From Paramarasmius palmivorus (Eukaryota; Basidiomycota; Agaricomycetes; Agaricales; Marasmiaceae): a DNA stretch of 64,000 nt. A program made the translations under genes and the position numbers. Below the pieces are notes generated by a model. That model saw nothing but the letters and a program-made list of their open reading frames with translations, did no database searches and was not told the DNA's origin. Shown piece after piece: positions 54,331 to 64,000 of this stretch (positions are counted from its first letter, which is position 1; each line of letters opens with the position of its first letter). The stretch covers positions 186,001 through 250,000 of the forward strand of contig JAYKXP010000081.1 of assembly GCA_037176845.1 (NCBI GenBank), read 5' to 3'.

Positions 54331-57244
54331 ATGAAGCTCTTCACGGCTATCCATGTCTTGTCGGCGCTCTCAGCGATGGTCTGTGCTTGTGGCGACGACC
54401 ATAGTCATGGCCATGTTCACAAGAGGCTTCCTCCGTCGTCACCGCTGACTCCACCTTCCCGGCCGTTGGAATGGGGCGATTTCAATGTTCTGCATACTAC
54501 GGACACCCATGGTGAGCTTCCTAACCCCGAAGACTTCTGTTTTTACTGAAATTGACTGGTTAGGTTGGCTACTTGGGCACCAAAAAACCTCATTCCCAGA
54601 GCCGAATTACAGGTAGAATCACTCCTATCAAGTTGAACGAGGGACACTGCTAAAGGAATACACAGTGGAGACCTGGGAGATTTTGCGTCTTTCGTGCATC
54701 ATATGAAGGAACTGGCTATCGTGCGTCCTGTTTGCCATGTAAATCTTGCCTCCATCTCATTGCTTTCCAATAGAAAAAAGACGTCGATCTTTTAATAGTT
54801 GACTCTGGTGACCTTCATGATGGTAGGCCACATGCTCCACCCAGTCATTCGACCCGTTCATTATTCTGCAGGAACGGGGCTGTCGGACGGATATCCACCT
54901 GGTGGTGTAGACGCTCACGATGTCAGTCATATCAACTCTCAACCAACTATGTTCGCTGAACGACTCCACAGTCCAATGAGTTCCTCAAACGCATTCCTTA
55001 CGACGTTATGGCCATCGGAAAGTACGTCAACGCGCTGCTCGTCCCATAAATCATAGTCAAACGATTTTTAACAGCCACGAGCTTTACCTTTACGAGAACA
55101 CTTTGGACATGTACGTGTCATCATTCGCCAGCTGTCCTAACAGTCGCCTTAACTATGAGTTTCTTAGGCACCAAAACTTCGCGCCTGCCCTCAAGGGCCG
55201 ATACCTTTCCTCTAATGCCAATATTACTCTGCTAGACCAAAATAACAACACTATTAATGTTCCTGTCGGAGGTGAGTTTTGCCTCAACACTGTGGCTATA
55301 CCATCTGACGGAATCTATTTCCAGAACGTTTTGCCAAGTTTGAGACAAGAAAGTGGGTTGTTAAACGCTCTCACTAAGCTAAACTTATCCTTAACACGTT
55401 GTGCAATGAAGGGGCCGTAAAGTCACTGCTTTCGGTGTTTTGTTCGACTTTACCGGCAATTCCAAGAACACGACTGTGCAAAAAGTCGCCGATATGGTCA
55501 AGGAGTCTTGGGTACGTGTTGGCATTAATATACTATGACACGGGATGACTCAAACTCCACTAGTTCCTCGATGCCATCAAGGACGAACCAGATGTATTCC
55601 TTCTCGTTGGGTACGTTCACCTCCCACTCCGTGTACTTTTCTCGACTAATGTGGGATCTCAGCCACATGCCTGTTGCTCGGGATAACTGTAAGCCACTCC
55701 CGCTGTTTGACTCTTGGGTCCACCTCACGTCCAACAATCATCTTCAAGGGCCCCTTGTCTTTGACGCCATTCGCGCTGTCCATCCGGATACCCCCATTCT
55801 CATTTTTGGAGGTAACGCGCTCATCCTATTACCTTTCTGATTCACGTGCTCATTCTCTCATCAGGCCACACTCATATCCGTGATTGCCGTATGTATTGCT
55901 CAAGGCCGTTCAGCATGGATATGCCCTGACGAGAGATGATCATGTAGTTCAACTTGATGGCCGCTCGATGTCGCTCGAGAGTGGAAGGTACATGGAGACT
56001 GTCGGTACGTTTGCATTGGTTGTCATAACATATGGGGGGCAGCTCAAAAGGCGTCTTTTCAGGATGGATGAGTCTGTACACGTTCATTTAGCCATTTAAA
56101 ACGCCATTGACACTCTACAGGTGCGAAACTCGATGAATGTGAGGATGGTACCAAGAACATCACCTTCAGCCGAAGGTATCTCGATCCCAACCGTGTCACC
56201 TATGAGGTACGCCCTCTCACTTGATTTTATGCACCGGTAGTCTAATCGCAACATGTTTTTTTAGTATCATACCGGTCGTAACAACCGTACATTCGACACT
56301 CCGGAAGGCAAGAATATCACCCAAGGCCTCTTGGATCTTGCTGAGAGATTTGGCCTCAACTTCACGTATGGCGTTGCTCCCAATGACTATACGATTTCAC
56401 AGTGAGAGCTTTCATGATCCTAGCCGTGAGATGTTCCTTACATTCTACAAAGGGTTCCCTACCCATCAAACACGTCTCTGCTTTCACTGTTCATTGAAGA
56501 GGTCAGTCCACTTTCCTCAAATCCCCAGCCTTCTCTGAAATTCTACTCGTACAGGCGGCACCAACAGCTCTCGCAATCAACAATACCCGTTCCTCAATTC
56601 CCAGCCTCATGATCATCAATTCGGGTTCGCAGCGCTTTGACATCTACAAAGGCCCATTCACCAAGAACGATCAACTTACTGCATCACCATTCGCGGATGC
56701 TTTCCTGTACCTCCCGGAAGTTCCTCTTAATGCTGCGTTGGAGGTTCTTGCCGCTCTCAACAAAGCGGGTGAAGCAAGGCGGAGAGATCTCGAGGAAGAA
56801 TTCTATGCAAGAGGATATGTGGGCAAGAGGTACATGGAATGGCTTGAGGCGATGGATAAAAGACATGGAGGTGCTGAGAGGAGGGCAGCTCAGAATCTTA
56901 CCTTGGGCTATGTGACTAGCGACGTAAGTTCCGCTCATGTTTATCATACCTTCCGCTTCTGGCTCAACGCGAACTGTTAGTCTTGCCCTGGCGTCGGAGA
57001 TGATACCCTTCACGCACCACTATCTTTCTACGACACACCCGATTTCGTTGCCTCAAAGACACCCGATGTCGCAGACGACGCCCCCATCGATCTTGTGTTC
57101 GTTGATTTCATCGAGAACCAGCTGGTTGGCATATTGAACTCGGTGCAATCGGAGAAGAATTTTACTACTGCAGACGTCCAACCCTACAGTCCTTTCTTGG
57201 CGACCGAGGTGTTGGGGCTTTATGCTCAGGCGGCTTGGAACTAA
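54331..57244 (+). CDS. secreted metallophosphoesterase (5'-nucleotidase-like), copy 2
   Basis: Twenty exons: 54331-54511, 54564-54612, 54666-54720, 54774-54822, 54872-54921, 54972-55021, 55075-55110, 55168-55271, 55325-55352, 55412-55511, 55564-55610, 55663-55688, 55749-55811, 55865-55888, 55948-56004, 56121-56206, 56265-56401, 56453-56501, 56555-56923 and 56981-57244, giving 607 residues. Most exon lengths are identical to copy 1; exon 16 is 6 bp longer. A signal peptide (MKLFTAIHVLSALSAMVCA) and a His-rich DDHSHGHVH precede [22 protein letters not shown] and HTHIRD, so the metal site is intact. It is probably secreted or vacuolar. The two copies are in opposite orientation with the unknown gene and the N2227 gene between them. 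Confidence 0.85.
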
Positions 57245-57563
57245 ATCGGTGTAATTCTATAAAACACTCCCAGTCCTACTACATGCTTGCTTTATCATGG
57301 TATAGTATGTTTTTATCCGAAGGGTATTATTGCTAGGTATATGTACACGTACTACGTTGAAGCCTATTCTTGGGAGATGGCATGTTGTTCTGAGTCAAAT
57401 CGTTGCCACGATATATACTGGAAAAGGGAGTGTGCGGAGAAAAAATGGCGGAAGCCGGAAAGGTAAAGGAAACGACTCGGACGTGTAGCACTGGAGTTGA
57501 TCAGTCACGGTGTTAAGGTTGAAAAGCCTGGTTGAAATTGTCATGAAAACCATCTACTGAAGA
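57245..57563. other. convergent 3' region
   Basis: Between the stop codons of phosphoesterase copy 2 and the next minus-strand gene. No gene seen. Confidence 0.5.
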
Positions 57564-58912
57564 TCAAGTCAACCACTGTACCATCGTGCTGGTGATCTTG
57601 ACGCGGTGTGGCCCACATTTTTGGGATCCTGGAATCAGACTCTCTGGTTGATAGATCCGGAAAGGCTTGTCCTCCACAAGTAGTGCTGAGAAGTGAGCAG
57701 AAATCCGGGGATCGCCAACAAGTAGTGCGACATTTAGATGATCTACCAAGGGAGAGGGGCCTGCAAAGGGGGAACTTCGTGTCATGTACACCGTCTGGGG
57801 ATCTTCCTTGCGCCGAAAAAGAAGGTACGTGTCCTTGACGCTCGAGCACATAGAGTGGTTTTTATTTCCCATCACCATCTGCGTGATAGCCTGAATGAGG
57901 GGTTGCTGGTAGGGTCCTATTCGGGAGTTTGAAGTGGGCCATTTGAGCGGTACTTTGATTCCGTCAAAATGGTAGCGGAGACAATATTGGCGAACCATCG
58001 CGAAGTTGGCGGCAGTGCCGAAAAAGAGGGTGTCACAAAGATCGTCTAGTCGAGGCTTGATCTCTATAGATATCTCTTCGGGGAGTAACTCTAAGTCGGA
58101 GTAACATACGATGTTATAATGATCATATTCGCCGGTTTTGAGATTCAGCTTCGCTTGCGGTAGCCGCTGCGACCTCGCCGCTCCCGCCCTGTAGATGACG
58201 TCGCGATCAAGCAGGAGGCGCGCAAGAAGGGTCATAGGATACCCAAAGATATCGACAAATGCCCGTTCAACGTCCGTCTCTCTGGTCAGGAATGGGGAAC
58301 TCGAAAACTTCTTAAACATGACTCTCAACCCTTCACAGACGTCTCGGTAGCCTTCTCCGGGGACCGTGGCATCGAGTCGTGCTTCGTGGACGGCCAATAC
58401 AGAATCATGCAGAAGGCGCCATCTGTCCAGCATTAGAACTATATGTGTAGGCCTCTGTGGCAGCAAAAGCTCGCATAAGCGCGGAGGGCGTGGTCGAGGG
58501 AGTTCGGAGGAAATGACTTTCGGCGGTTCAACCTCCTTGAAGGCGATGCTGAGCAAGTGCCGTACTGTGCTTGGGCGATTGTCCATATAACCTCGAATAC
58601 TTTCGTGGAAGTTGTTCCATGCGTTCTTGAAATAAGACTGCCAGCTTGAGTCTTTAGAGTCCGCATCATCGCTGGTAGAGATTGTTGGGGTCACTGCTTA
58701 TGGCCGAAGATTACTATCAGCCACCATCGAAGAATCAAAAAGCGCAACTCACAAGTACTAGTGGTCGCTAGTAGATCCTGCGAGAATGTCGTCGTAAGCC
58801 AGCGACGAATTTGAAAGAGATAATCGTCGGAATCCTGGCCGACAGACTGAGTCTCCTCTCTAGGGATTTCATCAAGCAAAGCGTGGATCTGGTCGTCGTC
58901 GACAGTGGACAT
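57564..58912 (-). CDS. unknown protein with possible PD-(D/E)xK nuclease fold
   Basis: Exons 58912-58753 and 58693-57564 join in phase 1 to give 429 residues. The acidic N-terminus MSTVDDDQIHALLDEIPREE is followed by a helical region. The central segment holds an Asp (CYSDLELLPEE), then ISIEIKPR about 12 residues on, and a later helix with PLIQAITQMVMG and LLFRRK. The order D...E-x-K, helix with Gln, beta hairpin resembles restriction-endonuclease-like proteins common in basidiomycetes, often found with kinase domains. This is a fold guess from spacing, not a confirmed family. The gene is divergent from the kinase-like gene, with only 110 bp between starts. Confidence 0.55.
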
Positions 58913-59022
58913 TGAGATTTGGGATCATTTGGCGGATTGTAAAGGTGACGAGAACTGGAAAACACAGGGAAGTCACTAGTCACGGTCTGACTCAATGATT
59001 GTGACGGCGCTTGTTTGGCATC

Positions 59023-60232
59023 ATGGCTCCTCCCACCACTATCTCAATCCAGCTCCCTTGGGAAATCAAAAAAGGCCCCACGTCATTTCATCTCATCACT
59101 GAGGATCTCGCAGTTCGTCCGCTGGAGACCTCAAGCTACGAGGTAACACAGGTCCAGGTGGGCTGTGGTATCTACCGCGACGTCAAGAGTCTCACAGAAT
59201 GGGGGCGACTCGAACAACTCGTAAAGCCTCAGATAATTCTTTTCTGCTCGCCCTCCGGAGAAGAAAATGATGCACCAACGATAGTCCTGAAAGCTTTCTT
59301 CCATACCGATGCGGCTTCGAACTCCGCGGTTCTTCAGGAGGAGTGGGAAGAGTGCCAAGAAGTCATGAAGAGGGAGGCCACACTCTACGGCACTGCGCTG
59401 TCGACATTTCAGGATGTAATAGTCCCAAAACACTATGGTCTTTGGAGATCGGATAGAACCAGCAGTGTTGGTGTCATCCAGTGCCAGATCTTGCAGTTCG
59501 GTGGGAGAAACCTTCTAGGGATCCATCTGAATCCGAATCAAAGGTATGGGTGCTCGGGTAACCCTTCGCTTCTAGCTCACTGACAGTGGCGATTGCTATT
59601 ATTAGCTCAGCACTCGCAAGAGCTGTTGAAACACTTCACAATCATGGGATTTACCACGGCAAACTCACGCTCTCACAACTTGATCAACATGTGGTTTGCA
59701 ACAACGATAATGTGCTCATAATCGACTTCGCTGAGGCAGGAGTTGGCCTCATGTGTACACGTACCATCCCTATCGTCCCCATGCAGATCAGTGTGTCCCA
59801 TTTCCTGGTAGGCAATGGTCAGGCAGACGGGAATATCCAGCTGTGTCATGAGCTTGCTCTTGTTACAAGATTCCTAGGTTTTGATTCGTGTGAACAAGGT
59901 GAGCATTAAGCCTACCATCTGATAATAGACCCCTAACTATTGTTGAAGGATATTCGGAAGAAGAGCTGTCCAGGGTGGCATCTATGGTGGTGCAAAGCGG
60001 CCGGAGCATTCAGGACAAGATACCACTCTTCGAACGCCAGAGGCGAGAACTCGAAGAAACTACACTCTCGGAAAGGCCGTCTGCAACCTCACCGGGATCC
60101 CCAGCATCTACCCATGTGTCATCGGTCTTCGATTCCAAAGCCTCCGAAGCGTCGTGGTTGTCAACTGAATCTGTCACCAGCAAGACAGGTGAAGGTGAAA
60201 GCGGTACAGGTATTGTAGGAAAAAGCAATTAA
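59023..60232 (+). CDS. degenerate protein kinase-like protein (pseudokinase candidate)
   Basis: Tentative exons are 59023-59500, 59587-59898 and 59949-60232. The N-lobe features look kept: TIVLKAFF supplies the ATP lysine, EVMKREATLYG the helix C glutamate, and VIVPKHYGLW follows as in fungal kinase-like proteins. In the C-lobe the catalytic HGD is GIYHGKL, so the catalytic Asp is Lys, while LIIDFAEA keeps the metal-binding Asp. This suggests a pseudokinase. The first splice is unclear. The obvious donor GTATGG at about 59543 leads to a stop, and the alternative GTGGGA donor at 59501 restores frame but deletes part of the hinge. The gene may therefore be damaged. The tail ends in a Ser-rich region. 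Confidence 0.5.
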
Positions 60233-60696
60233 CTATCCCTCTTGTCCCATTACAAATCAGTCTGAAGGACGTCGCGGAGGACAGAAAGAACAAAGACAAG
60301 ATGCAGTTATGCGACGAGCTACAACATGTTGCCAGGTTCCTGGGATTTGGCTGGTGCGATTCAGGTAGGACTTTGTTTGGCAAATCAGCACAAAAGCTCA
60401 CGATAGAACTTCAAGGGTACCCCACGAAAATACTTGAGGAGACTGTAACGTTGATTGCAGGCCGAGGCAACACTGTAGAAGAAAGGAAGATTTACTTTGA
60501 GAGACAAAGACAAAGGTTGGAGGGTCTGATGGCGGCATCCTCCGAGCCCGAAAGAACGCTCTCTTCGACAGTATTAGAGCCTCGTACAAGCTCCAAGTCT
60601 CCAGCAACACTTTCAGACGCACCTCCAGATATCGGGCCAGTACTACCGAGAACCCCAAGGACTATAGGAACACCTTCTGATGCTTCGGTAGCCTGA
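59765..60696 (+). repeat. tandem duplication of the kinase-like C-terminal segment
   Basis: Copy 1 is about 59765-60231 and copy 2 about 60232-60696, starting right after the stop codon of copy 1. Matching landmarks are ATCCCT...CAGATCAGT against ATCCCT...CAAATCAGT; IQLCHELALVTRFLGF against MQLCDELQHVARFLGF; an intron at the same place (59899-59948 and 60365-60415); and FERQRRELE against FERQRQRLE. The copies are diverged, so the event is not recent. Confidence 0.7.
60232..60696 (+). pseudogene. duplicated kinase-like tail without its own start
   Basis: The open frame begins in the duplicated segment and has no upstream kinase lobes or obvious promoter. It encodes MQLCDELQHVARFLGF, then YFERQRQRLE and a Ser/Pro-rich end. 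It keeps an intron of 51 bp (60365-60415) that can also be read through in frame. It could be an alternative last exon of the kinase-like gene or a dead partial copy. Confidence 0.5.
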
Positions 60697-61038
60697 TGCC
60701 AGTGTGACGGCTTCAGATTCTCCATTGACTTTTCGGGGTCCACAGATCCATCCTTACCTTCAAACTCTCCAACAACACATTGTTGCTCGCCCCGAAGGCC
60801 TGCCTGAGCTCTTCCTTGTTTTTGGATCCATGCTTTTCAGTTGAAAGAGAAAGTTGGTGTGGTCGGTATATCACATTCTGCTCCTTTCTGGATATAAGGC
60901 CCCTTGTATTAATTTGATGTCTTTATGTCCATCTGACGTCTGAGCTACACAAGTACATGAAATCCTCGGCGAGTGAAGCTAATATATATCATACACAGTT
61001 TGAAGATGTTACTCCAATCAATCCTTACATTCTTGGTA
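60697..61038. other. convergent 3' region
   Basis: Between the duplicated kinase-like tail and the stop codon of the P450 fusion gene. No gene seen. Confidence 0.5.
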
Positions 61039-64000
61039 TCAGTCAAAGACGTCGGTAGCGTAACGTCCTCTCAAAAGTTCCTCCAAAGTGGTTGCCGCCG
61101 TTTCGTTGCTCAAATCCCGGCGAATCTGTTGGAGGACTTCCACGGATCTCGCTTTTACCTCCTTGGCGATGTGACTTGACCCGCAGATGTAGAACTGAGG
61201 ATATGTCAATGAAAGGCATCCAGGTGTCAAATACTAGTCATCCTCACACTTGCATTAGCCTTGTATAGCGCAATCACATCATCCCTATCATGCCACATGC
61301 GACTGAAAACCAAGTCAGTAAGTGACCTGACGACACCTAAACAGTATCCAGAAGCTCACTCTTGAACGTATTTACATCCCTCGGATTTGTGCGTCGCTTT
61401 AGAGAACGCCGGGCGCACATCGACTACGCCAAGCTTCTCCCATTCCTTGAGATCATCCTCTCCATACAAGAAGTCGGCATCTGGAGATCTGCATCCAAAG
61501 AAGAGAAGAGTCTTGCCGACTTCACGTCCTGATGATTTCTGCATCGCTCGTTCCTGTGAACCTAGTGAGGATCCAAGTAATCATCACGCAATCATGATAC
61601 TTACCTGGATGAATCCCCGGATCGGCGCTAGACCCGATCCAGCACAATAGGCTACAATCGGTACAGTCGGGTCTTCAGGAGGATGGAAGGCCGAGGCCGA
61701 GGGGCGGACTGCCATTTGGACGCGATCTCCCGGGACAAGAGAGGCGAGATAGTTGGAGCCAACACCCAAGAATGTCCTAGAAGAGTCGGAGATAGAAGGT
61801 GATTCCAGTACACTGATGGTAAGTGTGGCATGCTCTGGGTTCCAAAGCGGTGACGAAGAGATGGAGTACTGTCTAACACGCATAGGTGGAAGCATGCGAA
61901 GGAAGACACCGAGGGTCAAGTTAATCTCTCTGGAATACTTCTCTACGATATCCAGGACACTAAGTCGCGGTCCGAGAACTTTGGTTTGATAAGAAGAAGC
62001 AAGATCTTGAAGGTAAGAACGAGCCACATCCGTGGAAGCCACTTCGACCAATGTTCTGATATCTTGCGTGGTAGCAGGTTGAGATAACTCCACATAGCCG
62101 GAAAGAATCTCAGACAACGAGACAGGCTTGTCTGTTGGTAGAGCAGTCGGACCTGCAGATGATATAACAATCTGAACCGAGGACGTTAGAGCCACCTCTT
62201 ACTTAAGCGCGATCTATCATACCTGTTGTTCACTTGATAGACTGAAGAATGCCAAAACGCGATGTACGCTCTCACTAGGGTTCTGAGGAAGTCTTGGAGG
62301 TACGAGTGAGCTTGTGATTGATAGAACGGGGAATACGAATACGTACATCGCGAGATAATCACCGGCGCGGTATGTTGATCCCTCTGGTAGCTCAAACTCA
62401 AGATGCCTCTTAACGGGATGCCCAGGTTTGGTGAGGAGACGGTTCTCAACAACCTTGCCCAAACCGGTGCCAGCTTGGCGAAGAGTCTCAGACCTGCCGG
62501 TTCCAGCATCAAGCGTCTTAACCTCGAACCCGGATGACACATATGAGCTGGGCTCCACAGTTCCATATTCCTGAACGACATGTCAACCCAGATCCCATTA
62601 AACCCTGATGAATAGCTCACCTTGGTCAAGCAACGCCACAGATCGGCAACAAACTCATCAAACACCTCAAAGAAATCCGCCTTGCCTGAATCGCCCACTC
62701 CACGGGGAAGAAGACGCGTCCCGCCCCTCTGTTCGATAATCTCATCGACTAATTTGGGTATCTTGTGATACGTCTGGACCCAATCAGAGTTACCAGAACC
62801 AAACACAGCGTATTTGACACCCTTAAATCCATCTCCTTGAAGGCTAGATAGCCAATCAAAGAACCGCACAGCATTGTCGGCAGGTTGTCCTTCATATGAG
62901 GCGGTAAGAATGACAACTGGTCCATCGGTGGGCAGTTGTCCGGAGGAAGAATCCATAGTACCCAGTCGCGCCGCGAAGCCTGCCATCCATTCGCTTAGTG
63001 ACAGCACAATGGTTCTGAACAAAAGAAACTTACCATAGCGCGCGGCATCATTAGCAATCCTTTGTGCAAACGCTTCCGAGGTACCGGTATTCGAGCCGTA
63101 TAATAAGTACATCGGTACCCGCTTATCGTTTGCAGCTAGGACCGGTGCCTCCGATGTAGCAGCGGACGTCGGTGGTGTCGTCTTCGCTTGCACACGAGGC
63201 GCACTGAGTAGCCTAGGTCCCGTCGATCGCAGCTTGGCCTTAATGAACAAATCTTTGGGTTTGACGGTTAGAGCTTGCTTAAGCTCGAGGGTATATGATG
63301 GATCCGCAAACTCCATATCAAACTTTTGCACGATTGACGCCATTACTAATGTGACTTCTTGCCATGCGAATGGCCTTCCGATGCATGCTCTCATGCCGAA
63401 GCCAAACTGGTTTGGTCGTGAGCCTTTGGCGAAGCTAAGAATGAAGCAAAGGACGTACAGGCTGCCAGGCATTCGGAGGCAAAGCTTCAAATTTACCATC
63501 CATCATACGCTCAGGACGGAACTCCAAGGCCTGTAACGATGTCAGTTGTGAAACCAGAGGGCAAAAGACAGTCCGCGTACATCTTCCCCCCACACAGCCG
63601 GGTCTCTATGGGCAACCCAAGCTTGCAGCGCAAGCGGGGTACCGGCCTTGACGAAATACTTCCCATTCAGAAGGGTTGTGTCCTCTACAGGTGTGACAGC
63701 TCTGATTGGCGCTGTAGGTGCGAGACGTAGTGTTTCGCGCATAACAGCTGTCGGCGTCGAACGAATTCAGTACTCGAAATTACAGACGTGGGACGGTTAC
63801 TCACCAGTAAGGTAAGGCATCTTGCTCAGATCCTGAAGTTGAGGAGGTTGTCCGCCAAGGACTTCGTCTACTTCCGCTTGTAGCTTCCTCATGACATGTG
63901 GGTTCTTGATTAAGTAGTACGTCATGAAGCTCATCATGCCCGAGGATGTTTCGTGACCTTGAACGCGTCAATGAGCATTTTTTTTAGGCTTCATGAAGAT
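61039..64000 (-). CDS. CYP505-like self-sufficient P450:NADPH-P450 reductase fusion (5' end outside window)
   Basis: Eleven visible exons: 63957-63805, 63747-63581, 63530-63459, 63406-63034, 62979-62621, 62570-62347, 62292-62223, 62171-61605, 61553-61360, 61302-61248 and 61194-61039, giving about 796 residues. P450 motifs in order are GHETSSG of helix I, RETLR (the ExxR), RPERM, and the heme loop FGFGMRACIGR. After a linker come the FMN domain (LYGSNTGTSEAFAQ, ASYEGQPADNAVRF, VFGSGNSDW), the FAD domain (RQYSISSSP) and the NADPH domain (CAGSGLAPIRGFIQ, FFGCRSPDADFLY, FYICGSS). This is the one-polypeptide layout of fungal CYP505 and bacterial P450 BM3 fatty-acid hydroxylases. Fatty-acid subterminal hydroxylation is inferred. 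The N-terminal substrate-binding part lies beyond base 64000. Confidence 0.9.

Noticed and set aside
1..64000. CRISPR arrays, rRNA genes and autonomous transposons
   Set aside because: None seen. The only repeat arrays are coding low-complexity repeats, and the only mobile element recognised lacks a transposase.

Overview
The window is nuclear DNA from a filamentous basidiomycete, most likely an Agaricomycete (mushroom-forming fungus). Genes on both strands are split by many 45-70 bp GT-AG introns. The gene content fits: aegerolysin/MACPF pairs, short unspecific-peroxygenase-type heme-thiolate peroxidases, a CYP505-type fused P450, F-box-like proteins and hydrophobin-like cysteine modules. 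Exon structures were read by hand from splice signals, reading phase and comparison between paralogs inside the window; no database search was run.

Layout. 1-2.9 kb: two inverted paralogs of an RRM-like protein, the first cut by the window edge. 3.7-10.2 kb: a ten-exon gene for a ~2009-residue secreted protein with an N-terminal hydrophobin-like eight-cysteine module and a huge Gly/Ser/Thr/Asn-rich tail. 10.9-14.3 kb: a doubtful hypothetical gene, then a dihydroxyacetone-synthase-like transketolase. 14.36-15.09 kb: a 733-bp Tc1/mariner-like MITE with 18-bp inverted repeats and TA target duplications. 15.4-22.1 kb: F-box-like protein, a small unknown protein, QTRT2 and a Kre6/Skn1-like N-terminus lacking its catalytic domain. 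22.4-33.8 kb: a two-component pore-forming-protein locus in which a divergent MACPF(-)/aegerolysin(+) pair occurs twice, with a third aegerolysin and an MDR-family reductase between. 35.1-36.2 kb and 47.6-48.7 kb: two heme-thiolate peroxidases. 37.1-39.7 kb: an Nrd1-type four-RRM protein. 40.3-44.6 kb: two paralogous small basic proteins flanking a second F-box-like gene. 45.5-46.1 kb: a second protein with the same eight-cysteine module behind a Pro/Thr spacer. 48.8-57.2 kb: two 20-exon metallophosphoesterase paralogs flanking an unknown gene and a carnosine N-methyltransferase (N2227) family gene. 57.6-60.7 kb: a divergent pair of a possible PD-(D/E)xK nuclease-fold protein and a degenerate kinase-like protein with a tandemly duplicated tail. 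61.0-64.0 kb: the 3' three quarters of a CYP505-like P450:reductase fusion.

The window is notable for paralogs kept a few kilobases apart: RRM, MACPF, aegerolysin, peroxidase, small basic protein, phosphoesterase and eight-cysteine protein. The least expected features are the shared short-spaced eight-cysteine module with conserved intron positions, the symmetric phase-1 exon architecture of the giant cell-surface-type gene, and the duplicated divergent aegerolysin/MACPF unit.
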